Positions 1 through 5,946 of a stretch of DNA of 6,372 bases are shown here, piece by piece (positions within the stretch are counted from its first letter, which is position 1; every line of letters begins with the position of its first letter). The translations under genes were made by a program, and so were the position numbers. The stretch spans positions 1 to 6,372 of the forward strand of contig ONVJ01000302.1 in the NCBI GenBank assembly GCA_900321265.1, read 5' to 3'. The notes under the pieces were generated by a model. The model searched no databases. It was not told where the DNA came from and saw only the letters and a list, made by a program, of their open reading frames with translations. Source of the stretch: an uncultured Eubacteriales bacterium (GTDB lineage Bacteria; Bacillota; Clostridia; Oscillospirales; CAG-272).

Positions 1-82
1 CCCGACTGGCCCTGCTGTCCCGACTGACCCTGCTGGCCTGACTGGCCCTGCTCGCCTGATTGGCCCTGCTCGCCCGACTGAG
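1..82 (-). repeat. 18-bp in-frame tandem repeat coding for G[E/Q]QGQS units
   Basis: Plus-strand units at 1-18, 19-36, 37-54 and 55-72 are near-identical, each built as cc(c/t)ga(c/t)tg(g/a)ccctgct plus two variable bases. A degenerate start of a fifth unit lies at 73-82. Read on the minus strand they encode two GEQGQS units followed by two GQQGQS units. Most differences between copies are silent; the only amino-acid difference is Glu versus Gln at the second residue. The array runs off the left edge, so its full copy number is unknown. It probably forms a flexible hydrophilic linker after the coiled coil. Confidence 0.9.
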
Positions 83-1268
83 CGTCGGCGAGCTGCTTTT
101 TCAGCTCCTCGAGCAGGCGTTCGGTCTCGGCGGACGGGTCGGCGCCGGTAAATCCGGACGGCGTCTCGCTCTTCCCGATGTCGGAGAGCATCTTTGACAG
201 ATCGTCGAGCGACTGCGCCGCCTCGGAGGGATCCGCCTCCCCCGCGGCGCTCTTTTCGATGCTTTCGGCGGCCTCTTTGTAGGCTTCGGCGAGCTTGTTG
301 TCGCCGGCCGACTCAGCCGCTTCGTTCAGTGAACCGGATATCTTCTCAAGCTCTTCGCGGTTCTTTTCGCGTTCCTTGAGGAGCTCCGCAACTTCCTCTT
401 TCAGTTTGTCTGTCGCGTCTCCGATCCTGCCCGGATCCTGCGAGGCGGCCTCCTCGCCGAAATCCGAGACAGCTGAGCTTTCGCTCTCCTTCAGCTTCTC
501 GGCGGCGTTCTGAGCGGCGTTTTCGGCCTTTTCCTGCCTGTCTTCGGCAAAGATCCTGTCAAGCTCGTCCTTTACTTCGTTGACGAGCGCCATCTTTTCC
601 GACAGCCCGTCGGCCTCCTTGAGCTTTTCCCTGAGGCCTTCGATGAGCTTCTCGGCCTTCTGTTTGTTTTCGGGCGACAGATCGGATTTCTGCACCGTCT
701 CCTCGAGCTTTTCGACCGCGGCGTCGATCCGCTCGTCCTCCCGCTCCTTTTCGGCGGCTCTCGCGCTGATCGCCGCCTGGTTCGCGTTGGGGATGAAGCA
801 GCTGCCTGCAAGCATCGCCAGAACGAGCAGCGCCGCGGCGGCCTGTTTCGCGTTGATCTTCAGCCTGATCCCCGAGGGACGGAAGGCCCGTATCTTTTCC
901 TCGGTGTCGCGGCGCTGAAGGAGGGCGAAGACGCTGTCGTCGCCGATCAGATCGAGGCAGGTCTCGGCGCGGTTGTCGAATCCCGAGCCGTCAAGCCTCA
1001 GCGCGGCGTCGCGGAGAGTCGGGCGGCCGAGGAAATAGAAGACGATGCCCGAGGCGAGCCCGATCCCGGCGGATATGAGAAGGAGCGCCGGTATCTTCAT
1101 GCCCACCGGCAGGAAATGCGACAGGATCACCGCGATGATCCCCGCGGCGCCCGCGGCGAGAAGCCCGAGTATCGCGGCGCGGAGCGCGGCCTCGAATCTT
1201 ACCCGGGCGGTATATGGCCGCATAATCGCGGCGAATCTCTTCTGTGCTGTGTTCTGAGAGTTTTTCAT
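1..1268 (-). CDS. Three-helix membrane protein with long coiled coil and Gly-Gln-Ser repeats (DUF4175-like), 3' end beyond window
   Basis: The frame from the ATG at 1268-1266 stays open to the left edge: 422 codons with no stop, so the protein is partial. Residues 31-51, 59-81 and 142-159 are hydrophobic helices. Residues 85-130, between helices 2 and 3, carry a pattern (AALRLD, FDNRAETCLDL, FALLQRRD) like DUF4175-type proteins. From about 166 to 345 the chain is very rich in Glu, Lys and Ala with heptad-like spacing, so a long coiled coil is likely. From about 395 it passes into GEQGQS/GQQGQS repeats. Three helices would put the coiled coil outside the cell if the N-terminus is inside; this is inferred. 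Proteins of this type often sit by MoxR ATPase and DUF58/von Willebrand genes, which could lie beyond the left edge. The start is uncertain: no good Shine-Dalgarno precedes ATG 1268, an in-frame TTG at 1277 has AGGG nine bases upstream, and ATG 1223 is a shorter option. No enzyme motif is visible. The family name is moderately sure, the reading frame very sure. Confidence 0.8.
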   Translation of the reverse strand, partial: MKNSQNTAQKRFAAIMRPYTARVRFEAALRAAILGLLAAGAAGIIAVILSHFLPVGMKIPALLLISAGIGLASGIVFYFLGRPTLRDAALRLDGSGFDNRAETCLDLIGDDSVFALLQRRDTEEKIRAFRPSGIRLKINAKQAAAALLVLAMLAGSCFIPNANQAAISARAAEKEREDERIDAAVEKLEETVQKSDLSPENKQKAEKLIEGLREKLKEADGLSEKMALVNEVKDELDRIFAEDRQEKAENAAQNAAEKLKESESSAVSDFGEEAASQDPGRIGDATDKLKEEVAELLKEREKNREELEKISGSLNEAAESAGDNKLAEAYKEAAESIEKSAAGEADPSEAAQSLDDLSKMLSDIGKSETPSGFTGADPSAETERLLEELKKQLADAQSGEQGQSGEQGQSGQQGQSGQQGQS

Positions 1269-1290
1269 GATCGACAATAATAATTACCCT

Positions 1291-1320
1291 GCAGGGCTGT
1301 GACGGCGCCCTGCGTTTTTT
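1291..1320 (+). terminator. Hairpin with T-tract reading on the plus strand, between two minus-strand genes
   Basis: A perfect 7-bp stem pairs gcagggc (1291-1297) with gccctgc (1307-1313) around a 9-base loop, followed directly by g and six T (1315-1320). This is the form of an intrinsic terminator for plus-strand transcription, although no plus-strand gene is supported nearby. On the minus strand, the direction of the operon, the same hairpin is followed by agggtaattattattg rather than a T-run, so it should be a poor terminator for the genes here. It may block antisense transcription or act as an mRNA processing or stability element between the permease and the coiled-coil gene. Confidence 0.45.
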
Positions 1321-1329
1321 GGCGGAAGG

Positions 1330-2205
1330 TCAGATCCCTCCCGACGTCTTCTTCGATTTCATCGGGTCGACCGCCTTCGTCGCCCCCCTTATGCAGAGTA
1401 TCGAGACGACGACGGGGATGACGATGCCGAGAATGAGAGGTATCAGGGCCTCAAAGGTCTCCAGCGTGCCGGTAAAGAGCGAGGACCAGCCTCCGATCTG
1501 CCCCGCGAAGAGCATCACGAAGCCGGTTGCCTGGTTCAGCCAGAGGATCGGCGGGTATGTAAAAAACGAGTTGACGCTGTATGTGTATGAGAGATAGTTC
1601 TCGACGGCAAGCCAGATGAGAGCGAGAATGCCGTTTGCTGCCGCCCAGCCGACATATGTGACGATAGTGAGGACGGTCGCCGCGGCGGTCTTTTTGACCT
1701 TTGCCGAGAAGAAGATCGCGATCGAAAGGATGCAGAAGACGTGGACTAGCATATAAGCGATGAATTCGGCGGCGCCGAGAGGGGTGAATCCCCCGAATAG
1801 ATAGAGCACGGCGTAGAGGGGAAACATGATGACGGTAATGAGCATCGCGTAGAGGAAATTCGACAGAAGCTTGCCGGATATGATCTGGCGCGGCGTCAGC
1901 TGAGAGCAGATCAGCAGATCAAGCGTCTGTCTTGATTTTTCGCCCGAGATCTCCCCGGCGGCAGAAAGCGCCGAAAAGAGGGCGACGACGAAAAACAGGG
2001 CGACCGAAAGGAGGACGTAACCGATCGCCGCGTCGCTCCCTCCGCCGAATACGCCGAGCACCATGGACTCGGCAATGCCCGAGATCAGCCCGATCCCGAC
2101 CACGAAAATGCCTACGAGAAGCAGGATGAGGGTGCTGATCCGCTTCATTCTGCGCTCCATCCCGAAGGTGAGGACGGCGTTATTCAGCTTTTCCGGGACC
2201 TTCAT
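1330..2205 (-). CDS. ABC-2 type transporter permease, six membrane helices
   Basis: A 291-residue membrane protein beginning MKVPEKLNN. Predicted helices lie at about 24-44, 60-80, 117-138, 148-168, 176-200 and 253-273, the usual six-helix ABC-2 layout. Residues 84-97 (GEISGEKSRQTLDL) match the cytoplasmic motif after helix 2 that typifies NatB/GldF-like permeases, which contains a conserved E-x-x-x-x-T-L-x-L pattern. It should form the membrane channel or mechanical element driven by the ATPase encoded just upstream. The start at 2205 is chosen because GGAGG at 2215-2219 lies nine bases before this ATG. An in-frame TTG at 2235 would add ten residues but has no better site. The gene overlaps the ATPase end by 26 bases, indicating translational coupling. 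Between helices 5 and 6 is a long aromatic loop (about 201-250, with NYLSYTYS and SFFTYPP), probably extracytoplasmic. The substrate is unknown. Confidence 0.9.
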   Translation of the reverse strand: MKVPEKLNNAVLTFGMERRMKRISTLILLLVGIFVVGIGLISGIAESMVLGVFGGGSDAAIGYVLLSVALFFVVALFSALSAAGEISGEKSRQTLDLLICSQLTPRQIISGKLLSNFLYAMLITVIMFPLYAVLYLFGGFTPLGAAEFIAYMLVHVFCILSIAIFFSAKVKKTAAATVLTIVTYVGWAAANGILALIWLAVENYLSYTYSVNSFFTYPPILWLNQATGFVMLFAGQIGGWSSLFTGTLETFEALIPLILGIVIPVVVSILCIRGATKAVDPMKSKKTSGGI

Positions 2206-3127
2206 TTTCGATGACCTCCATGAATATCTCCTCAAGTGTCTCCTTGGTGTGGCTGACTCCCGAGATCTTTATCCCTCCGGTGACGAGGGTGTATATGAGC
2301 GCGGCGATGTCCTCTTCGCTCCCGGTGAACTCGGTCTCGAGGTTCATTTCCTTTTTGAATACGTTTCCGGCTCTTCCCGACATCTTGATCAGGGTCGCGG
2401 CGTCCTCGAACTGATCGGGGTCGATCAGGGTAAAGGATATCTTAGCCTTCCGGCCGATAGCACGGCTGATCTCCTCAAGCGAGCCCTCCGCGACCTTTAC
2501 GCCCTGCTTCAGGATGACCACCTTGTCGCAGTATTCGCCGAGCTCGGGCAGGATGTGCGAACTGATCAGTATCCCCTTGCCCCGGCTCTTCAGAGCCTGG
2601 AGGATGTATTTCAGCTCAAGCCTCGACTGCGCGTCGAGGCCGGATGCCGGCTCGTCGAGGATGAGCAGCTTCGGGTCGTGGAGCAGGCTTCTGGCGAGGC
2701 AGAGGCGCTGCTTCATACCGCGCGAGAGAAGGTTTACGTCGGCGTCCTTCTTGTCCGACAGGTTGACGAGCTCGAGCAGCCCGTCGATGAGCTCCTCACG
2801 CCCCTCCTTCGGGACCGAGTTTGCGTCGGCGTAGAAGTTCAGGTATTCCTCCGACGTTATCGCCGCGTATACGCCGAAAAAGTCGGGGACGTAGCCGAAG
2901 CGGCCGCGGACGGCGCGGGGATCCTTCGAGAGGGGGATGCCGTCGATGAAGACCTCGCCGGAGGACGCCTTCATCAGTGTGACCATAATGCGCATCGCGG
3001 TGGTCTTTCCGGCGCCGTTGGGCCCGACGAAGCCGACGATGCTGCCCTCGTCGACCGACATCGAGAGATTCGAGAGGGCAAGGAACTTATTGTAGTATTT
3101 TGTCAGTGAATCGGTGCTCAGCAGCAT
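2180..3127 (-). CDS. ABC transporter ATP-binding protein
   Basis: A 315-residue cytoplasmic ATPase with a complete set of ABC motifs. The Walker A motif is GPNGAGKTT at 35-43, the signature is LSRGMKQR at 134-141, Walker B is LLILDEP at 154-160 with Glu159 as the catalytic base, the D-loop is GLDAQ at 163-167, and the H-loop is His191 in SSH. At the Q-loop position there is Asp82 (GYVPDFFGVY) instead of Gln, a substitution I have seen in related ABC-2 ATPases. The nucleotide-binding domain ends near 215. A C-terminal region of about 95 residues follows, as in NatA/DrrA/GldA-type subunits. It should pair with the permease encoded immediately downstream and hydrolyse ATP for it. ATG 3127 has GGAGG eight bases upstream. 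Only one base separates it from the stop of the 914-residue gene, so the two are tightly coupled. Annotation as an ABC ATPase is nearly certain; the substrate is not visible. Confidence 0.97.
   Translation of the reverse strand: MLLSTDSLTKYYNKFLALSNLSMSVDEGSIVGFVGPNGAGKTTAMRIMVTLMKASSGEVFIDGIPLSKDPRAVRGRFGYVPDFFGVYAAITSEEYLNFYADANSVPKEGREELIDGLLELVNLSDKKDADVNLLSRGMKQRLCLARSLLHDPKLLILDEPASGLDAQSRLELKYILQALKSRGKGILISSHILPELGEYCDKVVILKQGVKVAEGSLEEISRAIGRKAKISFTLIDPDQFEDAATLIKMSGRAGNVFKKEMNLETEFTGSEEDIAALIYTLVTGGIKISGVSHTKETLEEIFMEVIENEGPGKAE
2215..2219 (-). promoter_or_regulatory. Ribosome binding site of the permease gene
   Basis: The minus strand reads GGAGG nine bases before ATG 2205. The site lies inside the last codons of the ATPase gene. 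It decides the permease start in favour of MKVPEKLNN over the longer TTG-initiated form. Confidence 0.8.
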
Positions 3128-3128
3128 T

Positions 3129-5873
3129 TCAGCGTCCTCCCGATGTGATTGTGTATGACACGTCGGTCACCTCTGCCGATCTGACAGGATATTTTTCGTC
3201 GTAAGAGAAGCTTATGAGGATGTAGACCGATCTGTCGGAGGGATTTCCGTAGAATCCGTATCCGTAGGGTTTGCCCCAGACATGGATCTCGGCTCCGTTG
3301 TAGATGTTGTAGGGGTCGTCATTCGTAGAAAACGCGACGTGATCCAGACGCAGCACAGCTGAAAAGACCGACTCGCCCGAGGCGGAAGGACTCTGATCGG
3401 AGGATGTCAGTGTCATGGCGACGGGATATTTGTCGATCGCGGACATGACGGCGGCCTGAGGCGCGGATGGAGCGTTCGAGGAGACAGTGACGGTTATCTC
3501 GACTTCATCCGAGAGCGGGAGTTCTCCTACCGGTATCGAAAGAACTGCGACAGAGTTGTCGTAGACGCCGGTACCGATTGTAAAATGGGGCTTGGTCGGT
3601 ATGTCAAAGGTCGTGACGCAGATCGACGAGTCGTACATGAGCTCGCAATTGCCGCTTCTCTGTATCGTCATTCCCGCGGTCAGCGAGGCAAAGTCCGCCT
3701 TCTGCCAAAGGAGGGTCTCGCAGTTGTGCTTCAGGGGATTTCTCCGGTTGACCCTGAGGGTCTGTTCCGTGCCTTCGGCGAATCCCGATACGATCACCGA
3801 GGAATAGGAATAATCGCCGAATATCTGCCCCGACGATCTGATTACCCTCGCGCGGTTCTGGTCCTTTTTGCTGTCGGACAGGCTTTCGAAGTTGCCGTCT
3901 GATCCGTAGCCGTAACCGTAGCCGTAGTAATAACCGCCGTAATAACTTTTCAGGCCGGTGTCCCATTCGGCGGTCTCGCGGTCGTAGCCCAGAGGTTTGT
4001 AATAGAGCTCGTAGATAGGATCGGTCGGATCGAACAAAGCTCCGGTGACAGAGACCGACGTTTGATACACTTCGCCGTTTTTCAGCTCTTTCAGCGCGAC
4101 CGTGTTCCCGAGGGCGTATACCGTCACGTCGGTGAGGTCTTTCCCGGTGTTGTTCTTTATCTCAAGCCTGAAGGCAGAGTTTTTGTCTGGAGCAAGGGAT
4201 ATGTCAAAACTTCCGTATTCCCCCTGAGTGTCGAAGGAGGCGCCGGCCCAGATGTTCGACCAGGCCGAGGCGTTCACGGGGATCATCCCCGATTCCTTTC
4301 CCGAAGCCACTATCGTGGCGGGCTCGGTGTAAGAGGAGAAATTGAAGGGGTCTCCGCTTCTGAAGGGATCGCCGTAGACGGCATCCTCCCTGCCGTAGGA
4401 TATTTTGTATTTTCCTCCCGAGGGAACTTTAACGACGCTGACGGCTTTTGCGGTGCCTCCCGACGGGGAAAGCTCGGCGGTCACCAGCGTGTTCGCCACT
4501 ATTCCTCCCCCCTTGGAGAAAAAGCCGTAGATGAAGATGGCGGTCGAGAAGATGACGGCTGCCGCCGGCATGATGATCCACGCGAGCATCGGCTTTTTCT
4601 TCTTTCTGGCGATCAGGAAGGGGAGAACGAGGCCGACGCCTGTATACAGCAGGAGCGCAACGACCAGTATGAAGATGTTCGGCGAGCTTGCAAGATAGGG
4701 CAAGAGATCATTTTTCAGGTCCCCGAGATAGTTTGTGCCCGCCGCGGAGGAATACTTTGACAGGGTAATGTCGTCGTATGCCCCGGCGCGTATCATCATC
4801 TGAAGGATGAAGGCGGCGCTGTCCTTCGATCTGTCAAGCACCGGATCGTTGAGATCGATGTTGGAAACATAGAGCGAAAGAGATTTGTGGCGGTAAAGGA
4901 GCGCCGTCCTTTCGTCCTCCGGGGCGGTGTATGTAAAATTCGGATCGCTCAGTTTGATCAGATCCGACTGCGAGAAATTCATCTCACTTCCCGAATATGC
5001 GTACTGCGAAGGATTCCGGCAGAAGGATATCATTTCGGTGACCGAATTTCCGAGGTTGAGATAGCTGTCTGAGAAGCTTTTCTTTGATTCCAGGCTCACC
5101 GAACCGCCGGGGGTTCCCGAGAAGAATTCCGAGAAGAGCGAAAGGCTGTCCTTCCAGCCGTCGCCGGTGCTGACGATGACTGTCCCGCCGCCGCGGACAT
5201 AATCCTTCAGCGCCGAGAGCTGCTTCTGAGAAAAGCGGGATGATTCAGAGAGGTCGGCCTTCCCGACGAAGATCGCGTCAAAACCTCCGATCGCCAGTTC
5301 GGTGTCGGGGAAAAGATCCGGGGTGAGCGGGACCGCCGAGACCTGACCGACACCGGTGTCGAAATCCTGGAGCCTGGTAAGCACCGCGGCGGTCTCGGGA
5401 GTGTCGGTCATCCATCCGAGGAGGATCCTGCCGTACTCGACCGAGTTCGACAGCTTGCAGGACGCCAGAAGCTTTCCGGAGGAGCTCCGGAGCTCGACGG
5501 TGCAGCTTTCGGTCACGTCGCCGTTGAGGTAGAAGGAGGTCTTCTTTTTCGTTCCGGCGGCGACAGAACAGGGTATCTCGTAGGTGTATACCGGAGTTTC
5601 CGCGGCAGTCCAGCCCGACATATCGGTGAACTTTACGTAAAGCTTTCCGTTTATATCCGATTTCGATCTGTTGTCGACGGTGACCGTCATCGGCTCGCAC
5701 CTGTCGGGGTGAAGGACTCCGGTACCGTATCCGGCTTCGGCTTCGATAAGGATGTCCGAGCCCGGGCCGTCCGCCGACGCGAAGACGGCGCAGGCGCAGA
5801 GGGCTGCGAGGATCATTATCGCGGCGACGGCTCCCGCCGCCGCTTTTATGTGTGCTTTCGGGTTTCTTTTCAT
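3129..5873 (-). CDS. Large secreted/membrane-anchored protein with GATase-like segment and central membrane hairpin, ABC-associated
   Basis: A 914-residue protein starting MKRNPKAHIK. Residues 1-34 form a signal peptide (basic start, hydrophobic core 11-31, likely cleavage after FASA); Cys28 in LCAC could alternatively be a poor lipobox. Residues 35-140 look like a beta-sandwich. Residues about 147-370 contain a Rossmann-like segment with GFDAIFVG (near 199-206) and LKDYVRGGGTVIVSTG (222-237). This is the style of the GATase-like domains in GldG/DUF4350-type proteins; no nucleophile-elbow Cys is seen. Two helices at about 399-421 and 428-451 flank a basic ARKKKKPM loop, so both large parts should be outside the cell. 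Residues 452-914 are beta-rich with a Tyr/Gly stretch at 644-657. It lies one base upstream of the ABC ATPase, suggesting an extracytoplasmic partner of that transporter. ATG 5873 has AGAGG ten bases upstream. A TTG-initiated extension to 5942 reads through a palindrome and is unlikely. I cannot assign a precise family; function is inferred from context. Confidence 0.85.
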   Translation of the reverse strand: MKRNPKAHIKAAAGAVAAIMILAALCACAVFASADGPGSDILIEAEAGYGTGVLHPDRCEPMTVTVDNRSKSDINGKLYVKFTDMSGWTAAETPVYTYEIPCSVAAGTKKKTSFYLNGDVTESCTVELRSSSGKLLASCKLSNSVEYGRILLGWMTDTPETAAVLTRLQDFDTGVGQVSAVPLTPDLFPDTELAIGGFDAIFVGKADLSESSRFSQKQLSALKDYVRGGGTVIVSTGDGWKDSLSLFSEFFSGTPGGSVSLESKKSFSDSYLNLGNSVTEMISFCRNPSQYAYSGSEMNFSQSDLIKLSDPNFTYTAPEDERTALLYRHKSLSLYVSNIDLNDPVLDRSKDSAAFILQMMIRAGAYDDITLSKYSSAAGTNYLGDLKNDLLPYLASSPNIFILVVALLLYTGVGLVLPFLIARKKKKPMLAWIIMPAAAVIFSTAIFIYGFFSKGGGIVANTLVTAELSPSGGTAKAVSVVKVPSGGKYKISYGREDAVYGDPFRSGDPFNFSSYTEPATIVASGKESGMIPVNASAWSNIWAGASFDTQGEYGSFDISLAPDKNSAFRLEIKNNTGKDLTDVTVYALGNTVALKELKNGEVYQTSVSVTGALFDPTDPIYELYYKPLGYDRETAEWDTGLKSYYGGYYYGYGYGYGSDGNFESLSDSKKDQNRARVIRSSGQIFGDYSYSSVIVSGFAEGTEQTLRVNRRNPLKHNCETLLWQKADFASLTAGMTIQRSGNCELMYDSSICVTTFDIPTKPHFTIGTGVYDNSVAVLSIPVGELPLSDEVEITVTVSSNAPSAPQAAVMSAIDKYPVAMTLTSSDQSPSASGESVFSAVLRLDHVAFSTNDDPYNIYNGAEIHVWGKPYGYGFYGNPSDRSVYILISFSYDEKYPVRSAEVTDVSYTITSGGR
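3136..3140 (-). promoter_or_regulatory. Ribosome binding site of the ABC ATPase gene
   Basis: The minus strand reads GGGAGG, with GGAGG at 3140-3136, eight bases before ATG 3127. It is embedded in the last codons of the upstream 914-residue gene (its stop is at 3131-3129), which supports translational coupling. Confidence 0.85.
3903..3944 (-). repeat. Tyr/Gly-rich low-complexity segment within the 914-residue protein
   Basis: Residues 644-657 of the large membrane-anchored protein read YYGGYYYGYGYGYG, encoded by alternating TAC/TAT and GGC/GGT codons. A second, shorter Tyr-Gly patch (KPYGYGFYG) occurs near the C-terminus at about 3248-3274. The tract sits between a Trp/Lys-containing segment and a hydrophilic Ser/Asp/Lys stretch, so it is probably an exposed loop or linker in the second extracytoplasmic domain. 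Confidence 0.85.
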
Positions 5874-5883
5874 TGGAATTGAA

Positions 5884-5888
5884 CCTCT
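5884..5888 (-). promoter_or_regulatory. Probable ribosome binding site of the 914-residue gene
   Basis: The minus strand reads AGAGG ten bases before ATG 5873. It is weaker and slightly farther away than the GGAGG sites of the two downstream genes. It supports starting at MKRNPKAHIK, which also places a normal signal peptide at the N-terminus. Confidence 0.55.
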
Positions 5889-5899
5889 GGTTCGGCCTT

Positions 5900-5914
5900 C
5901 TCCCTGAGAGGGAG
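5900..5914. other. Short perfect palindrome in the leader of the 914-residue gene
   Basis: ctccct (5900-5905) and agggag (5909-5914) form a 6-bp stem with a 3-base loop. It lies in the 73-base gap between the glycosyltransferase stop and the next start, 26 bases before ATG 5873. There is no T-run after it on the minus strand, so it does not look like a terminator for the operon. It resembles the core of palindromic intergenic repeats found in many bacterial genomes; this cannot be confirmed from one copy. Confidence 0.5.
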
Positions 5915-5946
5915 CATGCCTGTGGTAAAAAAGATTTCGCAAGCAG

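Noticed and set aside
572..811. Minus-strand 79-codon frame, Arg/Ser/Pro-rich
   Set aside because: It overlaps the coiled-coil gene in another frame. The Arg/Pro/Ser composition is typical of an out-of-frame reading of GC-rich DNA.
2206..2235. N-terminal extension of the permease from a TTG at 2235
   Set aside because: GGAGG at 2215-2219 is well placed for ATG 2205 and would lie inside the extension.
2063..3109. Long plus-strand open frame (348 codons) opposite the ABC ATPase
   Set aside because: It is antisense to a gene with every ABC motif intact. Its protein has no recognisable motif, is rich in Glu/Val/Arg/Leu as expected from mirrored GC-rich codons, and its start lacks a convincing ribosome binding site.
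4062..4760. Plus-strand open frame (232 codons) opposite the 914-residue gene
   Set aside because: It is the mirror of membrane-helix and beta-domain codons of the minus-strand gene. The translation is low in hydrophobic structure, shows no family features, and comes from a GC-rich frame where stops are rare.
5874..5942. N-terminal extension of the 914-residue protein from a TTG at 5942
   Set aside because: No ribosome binding site precedes the TTG. The extension reads through a palindrome and would put 23 polar residues before an otherwise normal signal peptide.
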